A stretch of 64,000 bases of DNA from Yinghuangia soli (GCF_021502675.1 NZ_JAKFHA010000003.1:342103-406102); one strand, 5' to 3'; numbered from the stretch's first letter, positions 27,061 through 38,492 are shown. The notes: a model not told the origin generated them from the letters alone. Made by a program: numbers and translations.

Positions 27061-29295
27061 ATGAGCAGAGACCCCCGCGCCCCCCAGGCGACCGGCACCG
27101 ACCCGAGTGCCGACGGCACGACGCGCCGCGTCGCCATGGTGGTCGCCGCGAAGAGGTTCGTCGGCGTCGAGCGCCTGCGCGGCCTCGTGGCGACCGCGGG
27201 GCTGGTCGGCGGCAGCATCGCGCTGCTGGTCGGGGCGCTCATGCCGCAGGTCTGGGTGTTCCTGGCGGCCGCGGTCGTCAGCTACGTCTCCGACCTGTAC
27301 CTGCACGTTTCGGACCCCGGGTTCATGCGCAAGCTGGGCCGGTTCCGGCTCGGCGTCACCGTCCGCTTCCTGTTCCGCAGTTCGCTGCTGCTGATCATCA
27401 TGGCGCGGGTCGGCTGGGAGCACCGCCAGCTGTTCGACGTCGCGACGATCCTGCTGCCGCTGCTGTTCATCGCCCAGGTCACCTTCACCGGCATGCTGTC
27501 GGTGGTACGCCGCCGCCGCGCGCTGCCGGTCGCCACCCGCAACATCGTGCTGGGCCGCCTGCGCATCGCCGATGCCCCGCCGCAGTGGCTCATGCAGGGC
27601 TACGGCCGCCAGCTGCTGCACCTGGAAATCCTGGGCGTGGCCGGTGTGGTGGCCACGCTGGCGGTACGGAACCCGTGGTGGGCGCTCGGCGGTCTCGGCG
27701 CCGCGCTGGCGGTGCGCGCCGGGCTGCTCCTCGCACTGCTGCCGCACCTCGCGCGGGCCATGCGCTTCCCCAGCCGCAACAACGTGCTGCGCAAGGTCGA
27801 CTACTGGTTCGCGCAGCACCGCCCGGAGGTGGTGCTGTACTTCAGCGGCTCGAAGGACTCCGCGTACCAGATCAACATGTGGCTGGCCACGCTCGAACAG
27901 CTGGACCAGCGCGCGGTGGTGATCCTGCGCGAGCGCCACACCCTGGACAACCTGGCCACCACGTCGCTGCCCGTGCTGTGCGTGCCGAGCGCGGTGCACC
28001 TGATGAACATGGACCTGTCGTCGGTGCGCGTCGCGCTGTACCCGGCGAACGTCGGCAAGAACATCCACATGCTGCGCGAGCCGCACGTCAAGCACGTGTT
28101 CATCGGGCACGGCGACAGCGACAAGATCGCCAGCGTCAACCCGTACAGCAAGGTGTACGACGAGGTCTGGGTGGCCGGCCCGGCCGGCCGCGAGCGCTAC
28201 GCGACGGCCCAAGTGGGCGTCCGCGACGACGAGATCGTCGAGGTCGGCCGCCCGCAGCTGTCCCAGGTGCACACCGGCCCGCGGCAGGCGCCGGTCCCGA
28301 CGGTGCTCTACGCGCCCACCTGGGAAGGCTGGACCGACGACCCGGGCAACACGTCGCTCATCACCGCCGGTCCGGGCATCGTCAAGGCACTGCTCGGCTC
28401 GCCGCTGCCGGTCCGCGTCGTCTACAAGCCGCACCCCTTCACCGGCACCCGCGACCGCAAGGCCAAGGACGCCCACCTGCAGATCACCAAGATGCTCGAC
28501 AAGGCCAACGCCCGCCTGGGCGCGGGCGAGCGCGCGGACCAAGAGGCGGCCGCGCACGCACAGGGCATCCTGGCCGCGATCGAGGACGACCTGGCCGAAG
28601 AGCTCGAGCGCGGCCGCAGCGAGCGGGCGGACGACGCGCAGCGTTCGCGGGACAGCGCCCCGGGCTCCGGCCCGCGCGCGGACCGCGTGGCCGCGCTGCA
28701 GAGCGAGCGCGACCGCGAGTACTGGACCGCGGCCGGGCCGCTGCGGCACCACGTGGTCGGCGCGTACCCGCACTTGTACGCGTGCTTCAACGAGGCCGAC
28801 ATGCTGATCAGCGACATCTCCAGCGTGGTCGCGGACTTCCTCGCCAGCGGCAAGGCGTACGCGCTGACCGACACCGCACGGATCGGCGCGGACGAGTTCC
28901 GGGCCCGCAATACGGCGGCGCGCGCCGCGTACCTGCTGCAGCCCGACAAGAAGCGGCTCGCCGCGGGCGTGCGGGCGCTGGTGGAGCTGCTGCACGACCG
29001 CCGCGACGACCACTTTGCCGAGGACCGCGACCAGCTGCGCGTCTATCTGCTGGGGCCGGACCACCCGGATTCCCGGACCAGGTTCCAGGCCGCGACCACC
29101 GACCTGGTCGCCCGCTCCGCGGAGCGCGCCCGCGTGTTCGAGGAGCAGGACGAACGCGAGCTGGCCATGAGCGGGTTCACCGAGCTGTTCACCGACGACC
29201 CGGACGCCGACCCGCAGCCCGGACACGACGCGGCGGCCGCACCCGAACCGCAAGCGGTCCTGTACGGGACCGTGCTGCAGAGGCACCAGTCGTGA
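27061..29295 (+). CDS. CDP-glycerol/ribitol phosphotransferase (TagF/TarL-like) with membrane N-terminus
   Basis: 744 aa. The N-terminal 240 residues hold about six membrane helices. Residues 250-680 form the glycerophosphotransferase domain, with the catalytic HGDSDK (His of the TagF HG motif), YAPTWEGW, YKPHPF and ISDISSVVADF motifs. A charged insertion (about 490-555) splits the domain, and the C-terminus is acidic. TagF-type enzymes polymerise glycerol- or ribitol-phosphate units from the CDP-activated precursor made by the first gene of the cluster. ATG 27061 has AAGGAA seven bases upstream. Confidence 0.86.
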   Translation: MSRDPRAPQATGTDPSADGTTRRVAMVVAAKRFVGVERLRGLVATAGLVGGSIALLVGALMPQVWVFLAAAVVSYVSDLYLHVSDPGFMRKLGRFRLGVTVRFLFRSSLLLIIMARVGWEHRQLFDVATILLPLLFIAQVTFTGMLSVVRRRRALPVATRNIVLGRLRIADAPPQWLMQGYGRQLLHLEILGVAGVVATLAVRNPWWALGGLGAALAVRAGLLLALLPHLARAMRFPSRNNVLRKVDYWFAQHRPEVVLYFSGSKDSAYQINMWLATLEQLDQRAVVILRERHTLDNLATTSLPVLCVPSAVHLMNMDLSSVRVALYPANVGKNIHMLREPHVKHVFIGHGDSDKIASVNPYSKVYDEVWVAGPAGRERYATAQVGVRDDEIVEVGRPQLSQVHTGPRQAPVPTVLYAPTWEGWTDDPGNTSLITAGPGIVKALLGSPLPVRVVYKPHPFTGTRDRKAKDAHLQITKMLDKANARLGAGERADQEAAAHAQGILAAIEDDLAEELERGRSERADDAQRSRDSAPGSGPRADRVAALQSERDREYWTAAGPLRHHVVGAYPHLYACFNEADMLISDISSVVADFLASGKAYALTDTARIGADEFRARNTAARAAYLLQPDKKRLAAGVRALVELLHDRRDDHFAEDRDQLRVYLLGPDHPDSRTRFQAATTDLVARSAERARVFEEQDERELAMSGFTELFTDDPDADPQPGHDAAAAPEPQAVLYGTVLQRHQS

Positions 29296-29353
29296 CCGGC
29301 CGCCCGAGCCCTTCTTCCCCGCACCGCCGCATCCCGGAAAGCTGGAGCACCGC

Positions 29354-31255
29354 ATGATCAAGGTCACCGTCGTCGTCCCGGCGCACAACTCCGGCGAAGC
29401 CATCCTCGTCGGACTGGAGGCGCTGCGGCGGCAGAGCCTGCCCGACCACGAGTACGAGGTCATCTACGTCAACGACGGCTCGACCGACGACACCGGCACC
29501 ATCCTGGAGAAGCACACCGCGGGCCTCCACAACTTCCGCGTCCTGCACATCCCCAACTCCGGTTGGCCGGGCAAGCCGCGCAACCTCGGCATCGAGGAGG
29601 CCCGCGGCGAGTTCATCTACTTCGTCGACGACGATGACTGGATCGAGCCCGAATCGCTGGAGCGCCTCTACAACAAGGCCGTGGCGAACGACTCGGACAT
29701 CGTGGTGCCCAAGATGGTGGGCCACGGGCGCAGCGCGCCCCGCGAGACGACGTCCTACCCGCTGGACGCCGGACATGTGGTGACGCACCCGATCCTGCTC
29801 GGCTCGATGTCGGTCCTCAAGCTGTTCCGGCGCTCGTTCCTGCTGGAGAACCACCTGCGGTTCGCCGAGGAGAAGGTCCGCCTCGAGGACGACATGTTCA
29901 TGCTGCGCGCCCATCTCGCCGCGCGCCGGGTGTCCGTGCTGCACGACTACACCTGCTACCACTCGGTCCGCAACGAGGGCTTCGGCAACATCTCGTTCTC
30001 GAAGCTGGACCCCTTCGAGTACTTCCCCAGCGTCGGCATGGTCTTCGACATCATCGACCAGCACCTGGCGCCGGGAACGGTCCGCGACAGCTTCATCGCC
30101 CGCTGGTACCACGTGAAGATGCTCAACCAGCTGGACGAGCGGATCCTGCGCCACGAACGCGGCTACTACCTCGACATCTACCGGGTCATCCTCGACCTGG
30201 TGAACACCCGCATCCCCCCGCACATCGACAGCCACCTGCCGGCGAACCTGCGGGTCCGGTCCGCCGTCCTGCGCTCCGGCGATCCCGACCTGATGCTGAA
30301 GCTCGCCGCCTGGGAGGCGAACACCAACCACCAGCCGCGCATCGAGTCGATCGGCTGGCGCGACGGCTCGCTGCACGTGGCCATCAGCAGCGACCTCGCC
30401 CGCTTCGCGAAGGACGGCACCGCCGACCCGGTGCGCTTCCTGCACCGCGACGGCCGGATCCTCTGGGACCTGCCGTCGTCGCTGCTGGCCGTTCCCGGAG
30501 TGGCCGAGGCACGCGACGTCACCGACCTCCTCGAGACCGTCAAGATGCGTCCGTTCGTGCGCTACCGCGACGTCGGCGGCGACCTGTTCGTCCCGAAGTC
30601 GTACGCGCTCGCCTGGCGTCCGCTCGGCCACAACGCCCAGGGCGAGCAGACGTTCGCGCTGCGCGTGGACGGCCAGGCGCGCATCGACCCGCTGACCACC
30701 AATCACGGTGCCCCGATCAGCGGCATCTGGGATGTCTTCGTGCTGGTCGAGGCGTTCGGCTGGGGCAAAACCCGGCGCCTCGGCGACAACCGCAACAAGA
30801 TGGTCGACGCGCAGGTCCGCCCGGCCTTCCTCGGCCCGCACGGCGTCTTCGTCAATCCGTACTGGACGAAGCCGTACTCGAACCTGAGCCTCACCGTCGA
30901 CTCGGGGTCGCTGAACACGCTGCGCGGCGCCGCCCGCGAGATCGAAGAGGCCACGGTGACCGGCACGCCGCACGGCGTCGCGGTCTCGCTCCCCCTCGAA
31001 GTCGCCCCGCTCGCCGCGCCGGTGTCGCTGCTGGCCTGCCTCACCGACGAGAACAAGCAGACGGTACGCATCCCGGCGCTTCTGACCGACGCGCATCCGC
31101 CGGCCTCGCCGCGCCTGGACTTCACCGTCCCGGCGCACGTCCTCAACGGCCGGGGCCCGTGCCGCCTGTCCGTCGAATACTTCGGACGCGGCGGCGACTT
31201 GGGCCTCAGCCTGGCGCCCGACCGCACTCCCGGGAGCTGGTACCTGACGCGCTAG
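29354..31255 (+). CDS. GT2-family glycosyltransferase, wall-polymer decorating
   Basis: 633 aa: GT-A domain (1-200) with VNDGS (39-43), metal-binding DDDD (92-95) and catalytic EDD (178-180), followed by a C-terminal domain of about 300 residues shared with the paralogue at 22732. The architecture resembles TarS/TarP-type enzymes that add sugars to teichoic acid. The active site is intact, unlike its paralogue. Its TAG stop lies within a CTAG that is duplicated on the far side of the 160-bp element that follows. Confidence 0.87.
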   Translation: MIKVTVVVPAHNSGEAILVGLEALRRQSLPDHEYEVIYVNDGSTDDTGTILEKHTAGLHNFRVLHIPNSGWPGKPRNLGIEEARGEFIYFVDDDDWIEPESLERLYNKAVANDSDIVVPKMVGHGRSAPRETTSYPLDAGHVVTHPILLGSMSVLKLFRRSFLLENHLRFAEEKVRLEDDMFMLRAHLAARRVSVLHDYTCYHSVRNEGFGNISFSKLDPFEYFPSVGMVFDIIDQHLAPGTVRDSFIARWYHVKMLNQLDERILRHERGYYLDIYRVILDLVNTRIPPHIDSHLPANLRVRSAVLRSGDPDLMLKLAAWEANTNHQPRIESIGWRDGSLHVAISSDLARFAKDGTADPVRFLHRDGRILWDLPSSLLAVPGVAEARDVTDLLETVKMRPFVRYRDVGGDLFVPKSYALAWRPLGHNAQGEQTFALRVDGQARIDPLTTNHGAPISGIWDVFVLVEAFGWGKTRRLGDNRNKMVDAQVRPAFLGPHGVFVNPYWTKPYSNLSLTVDSGSLNTLRGAAREIEEATVTGTPHGVAVSLPLEVAPLAAPVSLLACLTDENKQTVRIPALLTDAHPPASPRLDFTVPAHVLNGRGPCRLSVEYFGRGGDLGLSLAPDRTPGSWYLTR

Positions 31256-31415
31256 GCCGTGTCTGCCGGATCTTGATACCGCTCACGCGCCCTGGCACAT
31301 CACCTCGCGGCGTTGCAGGACCTCGCAAGTACGACCGAGTACGAACTTCGGCCCTGCGCCTTGCGATGCAACGCACCAGAACACACGAGCGGCACCAAGA
31401 TCCGACAGACACGAC
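31256..31415. mobile_element. 160-bp fold-back MITE flanked by CTAG
   Basis: The element starts GCCGTGTCTGCCGGATCTTG and its other end, read in reverse complement, starts GTCGTGTCTGTCGGATCTTG. About 45 bases of imperfect inverted repeat continue inward, with nearly all differences being transitions. It is flanked by CTAG at 31252-31255 and 31416-31419, a plausible target duplication of an IS5-related transposase. There is no coding capacity. The two CTAGs contain the stop codons of the flanking convergent genes. Confidence 0.7.
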
Positions 31416-32339
31416 CTAGCCGCCGACGGAGGCAGGGTCGGCTGCGGTGGCGTCGCGGAGGGCGCGGGCGAAGGCGGCCACCCTTGCGGAGGGGGCCGCA
31501 CCGCTGCGCAGCCAGGTCAGCGCCAGGGCCGATTCGGGCAACCCGGTGACCGGGACGAATACGAGGGACCGCCGCGCGTGGTACTCGGCGGTCGGGCGGC
31601 ACAGGAGCATCGCGCCGCGGTCGGCGGCGGCCATGCTGAGGCCTTCCTGCAGGGTGCGGACGGCCGGACCGCACGGGATGCCGCGTCCGGACGGGGTGAG
31701 TTCGGGCGCGTTGGCCCGGCGCCAGTAGCCGGGTGCCGGTCCTGCGACGGTGATCAGTTCGCAGGCGGCGAGTTCCTCGGCGTCGATCACATCGCGCCCG
31801 GCGAAGCGGTGGCGTACCGACACGGCCAGGGTCTGTGCCTGGCGGGAGAACACCGGGCCCACTGCCACGTCGGGTTCCTCTGCCGGGAGCATGACGACCG
31901 CCGCGTCGACCTCGCCGCGGCGCAGCGGCCCGAAGGGATCGTTCAGCGGCACCTCGCCGATCTCCGCGGCGCTGCCGGGGTGGCGGGCCTCGAAGGCTGC
32001 GACGGCCTCCATGAGCTGGTCGTTCGCGGTGCCTTGGAAGCCGAGCCGCAGGACTCCGGCGACCTCGCCGGCCGCCGCGCGGGTCTCGTCCAGGGCGCTG
32101 TGCAGCGCCGCGTACGCGGGTGTCAGCTGCGTACGGAAGCGCTCGCCGAGCGGCGTCAGGCGGACGCGCCGGCTCGTGCGCTCGACGAGGCGTGCCCCGA
32201 CGCGGTGCTCGAGCGCGCGCAGGAGCTGGCTGACCCGGCTCTGCGAGATGTAGAGGCGCTCGCCGGTGCGCCCGAAGTGCAGCTCTTCGGCGAGCGCGAG
32301 GAACGCCTCGATCTCCCTGATCTCGATGCCGCCTGCCAC
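31416..32339 (-). CDS. LysR-family transcriptional regulator
   Basis: 307 aa: N-terminal LysR HTH (IREIEAFLALAEELHFGRTG, then ISQSRVSQLLRALEHRVGARLVERTSR cited by its ends) and a substrate-binding domain (about 95-295). GTG start at 32339. It diverges from an MFS exporter across 113 bases containing a 7-bp-arm palindrome (32379-32397), so it most likely controls that exporter. Its stop lies in the CTAG bordering the MITE. Confidence 0.88.
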   Translation of the reverse strand: MAGGIEIREIEAFLALAEELHFGRTGERLYISQSRVSQLLRALEHRVGARLVERTSRRVRLTPLGERFRTQLTPAYAALHSALDETRAAAGEVAGVLRLGFQGTANDQLMEAVAAFEARHPGSAAEIGEVPLNDPFGPLRRGEVDAAVVMLPAEEPDVAVGPVFSRQAQTLAVSVRHRFAGRDVIDAEELAACELITVAGPAPGYWRRANAPELTPSGRGIPCGPAVRTLQEGLSMAAADRGAMLLCRPTAEYHARRSLVFVPVTGLPESALALTWLRSGAAPSARVAAFARALRDATAADPASVGG

Positions 32340-32378
32340 GCCGTACCGCCTTTTTCTGCCGTCCGGGCTCGCCGGGAC

Positions 32379-32397
32379 CGATGAGCCGTACTCATCG
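32379..32397. promoter_or_regulatory. palindrome in the LysR/MFS intergenic region
   Basis: CGATGAG and CTCATCG flank five bases. A further ATGAG half-site follows at 32403. This is a likely LysR-type operator controlling both divergent genes. Confidence 0.5.
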
Positions 32398-32452
32398 AAA
32401 GCATGAGAGATCGCCCGTTGTTCCGCGTCCGCCGGGGCGGTTGCCTGGCGGC

Positions 32453-33667
32453 ATGGCTCTTACCGATCACGTCGAACCCTTCGATCACCCCGGACCCTCC
32501 GATCGCCCCGATCGGCCCGGCCATTCCGTGCGGCGCGGCTGGACCGCCGCCGCGGTCGTCGCGGCCGGGACGTTCACCGTCGTCACCTCCGAGATGCTGC
32601 CCGTCGGCCTGCTCACCCCGATCGGCGGCGCGCTCGGCGTCTCCGAGGGGACCGCGGGGCTCACCCTCACCACGACCGGCCTGGCCGCGGCCGTCGCCGC
32701 GCCCGTGCTGACGCCGCTGTTCGCCCGGTACGAGCGGCGCCGCGTGATGTGCCTGCTGATGGCGCTCGTCGGCGTCGGCAACCTGATCGGTGCGTGGGCG
32801 CCGAACTTCGCCGTGATGACCGGCGCCCGGGTGCTGGTCGGCATCGGGATGGGCGGCGTGTGGGCGCTGGCGGCCGGCATCGCGGTACGCCTGGTTCCGG
32901 CCCGGTCCGTCGGCGCGGCCACGTCGCTCGTGTTCAGCGGCATCGCGGTGGCCTCGGTGCTCGGCGTGCCGGCCGGGGCGTTCATCGGTGAATGGCTGGG
33001 GTGGCGTGCGGCGTTCGCGGCCGCCGGGGTCCTGGGGCTGCTGGTCGCCGCCGCGCTGGCCGCGGCCCTGCCGGCGCTGCCGCCCGAGACCGCGCGCCCG
33101 CGGCTGACCGCACCCCTCGCGGACGCCCGGGTGCGGGTCGCGCTGACCGTGGTCGCGTTGCTGGTGACCGGGCACTTCGCGGCCTACACCTACGTGCGGC
33201 CGGTGCTCGAGGAGGTCGCGGGCATCCGTCCGGCGCTGGTCGGCGTGCTGCTTCTGGGATACGGACTCGCGGGCGTGGTCGGCAACTTCGCAGCCGGAGC
33301 AGGCGCGGCGCGATCGCCGCGCGGGACTTTGCTGGTCCTGTCCGCTCTGCTCGCCGCGACCGTGTTCCTCGTCCCGGCACTCGGAGACTCCGCGGTCGCT
33401 GCCGCGGTCCTGCTGGTGGCGTGGGGCCTGGCCTACGGCGGGGTGTCGGTCGGCGTGCAGAGCTGGTTGCTCGCGGCCGTCCCCCAGGCACGCGAGGCGG
33501 CCTCGGCGCTCCTGGTGGGCGTGTTCAACACCGCTATAGCCCTCGGCGCCTTCACCGGCGGCCGGGCCGCGGACGGCCTGGGCACGTCGTCGGTGATGTA
33601 CATCGGCGGCGCGGCAGCGACCGCCGCGGCGATCGTCCTGGCCGCCACGCGCAGGCGCCCGCGATGA
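32453..33667 (+). CDS. MFS exporter, DHA1/AraJ-like
   Basis: 404 aa with about 12 membrane helices and an N-terminal cytoplasmic tail of 28 residues. It has the DHA1 opening helix motif TVVTSEMLPVGLL, the loop FARYERRRVM and a GIGMGGVWALA segment, as in AraJ/YdhP-type sugar or drug exporters. ATG 32453. The divergent LysR gene and shared palindrome suggest substrate-induced efflux; the substrate is unknown. Confidence 0.85.
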   Translation: MALTDHVEPFDHPGPSDRPDRPGHSVRRGWTAAAVVAAGTFTVVTSEMLPVGLLTPIGGALGVSEGTAGLTLTTTGLAAAVAAPVLTPLFARYERRRVMCLLMALVGVGNLIGAWAPNFAVMTGARVLVGIGMGGVWALAAGIAVRLVPARSVGAATSLVFSGIAVASVLGVPAGAFIGEWLGWRAAFAAAGVLGLLVAAALAAALPALPPETARPRLTAPLADARVRVALTVVALLVTGHFAAYTYVRPVLEEVAGIRPALVGVLLLGYGLAGVVGNFAAGAGAARSPRGTLLVLSALLAATVFLVPALGDSAVAAAVLLVAWGLAYGGVSVGVQSWLLAAVPQAREAASALLVGVFNTAIALGAFTGGRAADGLGTSSVMYIGGAAATAAAIVLAATRRRPR

Positions 33668-33685
33668 TGCCGACCGGCCCCCGCG

Positions 33686-35752
<2,067 letters not shown>

Positions 35753-35836
35753 GTCCGGGTCTCCTCGCGATGTCGGCGGCGCGGCTCCCCTGCGGGGGCG
35801 CGGCTGCGGCCCGGTCGGGCCGGCAGCGCCCAGCGG

Positions 35837-35861
35837 CTACCCGGGAAGGCCCCGGCGAACC
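35837..35861 (-). promoter_or_regulatory. SigB-type promoter of katE
   Basis: On the minus strand: GGTT-N15-GGGTAG, fitting the streptomycete SigB consensus GNNT-N14-16-GGGTA. The leader to the start codon is about 80 bases. Confidence 0.65.
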
Positions 35862-36008
35862 GGACGGGTGGGAGGCGGGCGGTGCGCAGCGGGAAGCGGA
35901 ATGCGGGAAACCTCCGCGGGAGTGCGCGTGTGGCGGAGGCGGGCGGCGGGCAGCGGCCGAGCGAGTGTGCGGCGTCCGGCCGTACGCCTGTGCAGGACAG
36001 GACCCGCG

Positions 36009-36581
36009 ATGACGCACGGACTCGACATGATCGCCGAGCTGACCGCCGACCACCACGAGATCGAGCAGCTGTTCCAGCGGCTCGAAGCGCTTCCGCACGG
36101 GGATCCGGGCAGGCGCGCGCTCGCCGACGCGGTCACCCTCGAACTGGTGCAGCACGCCGTCGCGGAGGATGAGTACCTCTACCCGGCAATCCGCGCGTGC
36201 GTGCCCGGCGGCGCTGCGCTGGCCGATCAGGCGGCCGCCGTGCATGCCGAGGTCGAGCGGATCCTGCGGGACCTCGAAGGGCGTCCCGCTGACGAACCGC
36301 GGTTCGACGTGCTGGTCGCCCAGGCGGCGCTCCTGGTCCGGACCCACATCGAGGACGAGAAGGCCTTGGTGTTCCCGCGTCTGGCCCGGTCCTGCGACGC
36401 CGAGTACCTCGCCGGGCTGGGAAGCCGGATGAAGTACGCCAAGACGCACGCCTCGGGCCCTCCGCATCCGCACACCGGCCGTCCGCGCGCGGACAGGATG
36501 CTCGCGCCGGGACCGGGGCTCGTCGACCGCGCCCGCGACATGATCGCCGGCCGCGGGCGGTCGACGGGCGGCCGGCCGTGA
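36009..36581 (+). CDS. hemerythrin HHE-domain protein
   Basis: 190 aa. A four-helix HHE domain (residues 7-140) with the di-iron ligands HHEIE (15-19), EHAV-like QHAVAEDEYLYP and RTHIEDEKALVFP. The C-terminal tail is Pro/Arg-rich. HHE proteins bind O2 or NO or repair iron centres; actinobacterial ones are commonly stress-induced. ATG 36009. Divergent from katE and convergent with the pyruvate-oxidase gene, inside the SigB-controlled island, although no SigB-type promoter is visible directly in front of it. Confidence 0.85.
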   Translation: MTHGLDMIAELTADHHEIEQLFQRLEALPHGDPGRRALADAVTLELVQHAVAEDEYLYPAIRACVPGGAALADQAAAVHAEVERILRDLEGRPADEPRFDVLVAQAALLVRTHIEDEKALVFPRLARSCDAEYLAGLGSRMKYAKTHASGPPHPHTGRPRADRMLAPGPGLVDRARDMIAGRGRSTGGRP

Positions 36582-36598
36582 GCACGTGAGTCCTCGGC

Positions 36599-38407
36599 TC
36601 ACGAGTCTTTGCGGTGCGGGGACTTGCCGCCGGGCAGGAAGTCCTGGAGCTTGGCCTTGAGCCCCTGCTTGACCACCGCGGCGCGGTCGCTGTCGCCGCG
36701 CAGCACGGCTTCCGCGGCCGACTCGATCTGGTCCCAGGTGGCGTGCGGCGGGATGGGCGGCACTGCCGGGTCGGTGCGGATCTCCAGCACGCACGGCCGG
36801 TCGGAGGCCAGCGCGGCCTCCCACGCGGGCGCGACCGCGTCCTTCTCGACCGCCTGGAAGCCGCGCAGCCCGATGGCAGCAGCGAAGTCCGCGTACGGGA
36901 CCGGGGGCAACTCCTGCGAGGGCAGGAATTGCGGGGCGCCTTGCAAGGCGCGCATCTCCCAGGTGACCTGGTTGAGGTCGCGGTTGTCCAGGACGCACAC
37001 GACCAGGCGCGGATCGGCCCATTCCTGCCAGTACTTGGCCACGGTGATCATCTCCGCGAGGCCGTTCATCTGCATCGCGCCGTCGCCGACGACGGCGATC
37101 ACCGGGCGGTCCGGGTGCGCGAACTTCGCGCCGATCGCGTAGGGGACGCCGGGGCCCATGGTGGCCAGGGTGCCGGACAGCGAGCCGCGCATGGTCCCCC
37201 GCATGCGGAGGTGGCGGGCGTACCAATTCGCCGCGGAGCCCGAGTCGGCGCAGATGATGGCGTCGTCGGGCAGCAGGTGGTCGAGCGTGTGCACGGCGTA
37301 CTCGGGGTTGACGGGGTCGGCGCTCACCGCGGCGCGCCGTTCCATGACCTCCCACCAGCGCTCGGTGTTCTCGCACACCGTGCGCTGCCAGCTGCGGTCC
37401 TCCTTGCGGACGAGCAGCGGCATGAGCCGTTCCAGCGTCGCGGCGGCGTCGCCGACCAGGTTGACCTCGAAGGGGTAGCGCAGGCCGACCATGAAGGGGT
37501 CGATGTCGATCTGCACCGCGCGGGCCTGGTCGAACTCGGGGAGGAACTGCGTGTAGGGGAAGCTGGACCCGATGCTGAGGAGGGTGTCGCAGTCGCGCAT
37601 CAGCTCGTAGGAAGCCCGGGTGCCGAGCAGGCCGATCGCGCCGGTGACATACGGGAGCGTGTCGGGCAGGACGTCCTTGCCGAGCAGCGCCTTGGCGACG
37701 CCCGCGCCGAGGCGTTCGGCGAGCTCCTCCACGTGCGGGCGGGCGTTGCGTGCGCCTTGGCCGACCAGGACGGCGACGCGCTCCCCCGCGTTGAGGACGG
37801 CCGCGGCGCGCCTCAGGTCCTCGTCGGCGGGCACCGGCGCGGAATGCGCCATGCCGAGGCTGGACGGCACCATCTTGAAGGCGTGCGAGGGGGGTTCGTA
37901 GTCCAGATCCTGTACGTCGTTGGGCAGGATCACGGCGGTGACGGTGCGCCGCGCATAGGCGGTGCGCACCGCCCGGTCGAGCACGTTGGGGAGTTGCTCG
38001 GGGACGGTGACCATCTGGCAGTACTCGCCGGCGACGTCCTTGAACAGGCTCAGCAGGTCGACTTCCTGCTGGTACGAGCCGCCCATCGCACTGCGGTCGG
38101 TCTGCCCGACGATCGCGACCACCGGAACGTGGTCGAGTTTGGCGTCGTAGAGCCCGTTGAGCAGGTGGATCGCACCGGGGCCAGAGGTCGCCGCGCAGAC
38201 GCCGACGCGGCCGGAGAACTTGGCGTAGCCCACCGCGGCGAGCGCCGCCATCTCCTCGTGCCGGGCCTGGATGAACCGCGGCCGGTCGCCGGCCCGTCCC
38301 CAGGCCGCCAGCAGGCCGTTGATGCCGTCGCCGGGGTAGGCGAAGACGTATTCGACGTCCCATTCACGCAGCCGCTGCAGGATGTAGTCGGAGACTTTTG
38401 CGGACAC
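36599..38407 (-). CDS. thiamine-diphosphate enzyme, pyruvate oxidase/dehydrogenase (PoxB)-like
   Basis: 602 aa with the three domains of the POX/acetolactate synthase family. The N-terminal TPP-activating Glu is in ARHEEMAALAA, the central FAD-type domain spans about 190-330, and the C-terminal TPP-binding GDGAMQMNGLAEM...DNRDLNQ is near 440-480. PoxB-type enzymes decarboxylate pyruvate to acetate at the membrane, typically in stationary phase under general-stress sigma control. GTG 38407 has AAGGGG eight bases upstream. Its leader holds a 4 x 15-bp tandem repeat and, further up, a SigB-like promoter. Confidence 0.85.
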   Translation of the reverse strand: MSAKVSDYILQRLREWDVEYVFAYPGDGINGLLAAWGRAGDRPRFIQARHEEMAALAAVGYAKFSGRVGVCAATSGPGAIHLLNGLYDAKLDHVPVVAIVGQTDRSAMGGSYQQEVDLLSLFKDVAGEYCQMVTVPEQLPNVLDRAVRTAYARRTVTAVILPNDVQDLDYEPPSHAFKMVPSSLGMAHSAPVPADEDLRRAAAVLNAGERVAVLVGQGARNARPHVEELAERLGAGVAKALLGKDVLPDTLPYVTGAIGLLGTRASYELMRDCDTLLSIGSSFPYTQFLPEFDQARAVQIDIDPFMVGLRYPFEVNLVGDAAATLERLMPLLVRKEDRSWQRTVCENTERWWEVMERRAAVSADPVNPEYAVHTLDHLLPDDAIICADSGSAANWYARHLRMRGTMRGSLSGTLATMGPGVPYAIGAKFAHPDRPVIAVVGDGAMQMNGLAEMITVAKYWQEWADPRLVVCVLDNRDLNQVTWEMRALQGAPQFLPSQELPPVPYADFAAAIGLRGFQAVEKDAVAPAWEAALASDRPCVLEIRTDPAVPPIPPHATWDQIESAAEAVLRGDSDRAAVVKQGLKAKLQDFLPGGKSPHRKDS

Positions 38408-38427
38408 GGAAACCGCCCCTTCCGGTT

Positions 38428-38492
38428 TTGCGGTGCGAAGTGTTGCGGTGCGAGGTGTTGCGGTGCGAGGTGTTGCGGTGCGAGGTGTTGCG
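38428..38492. repeat. four tandem 15-bp repeats in the poxB-like leader
   Basis: The unit TTGCGGTGCGAGGTG is repeated four times (38428-38487, the first copy with one change), plus five bases of a fifth. It lies 20-85 bases upstream of the GTG, between the SigB-like promoter and the start codon. Confidence 0.95.

Noticed and set aside
21236-31255. Antibiotic biosynthetic gene cluster
   Set aside because: All six genes fit wall teichoic acid or polyol-phosphate polymer synthesis and attachment; no polyketide, peptide or terpene synthase is present.
38428-38492. CRISPR array
   Set aside because: The 15-bp units are directly adjacent with no spacers and no cas genes nearby.
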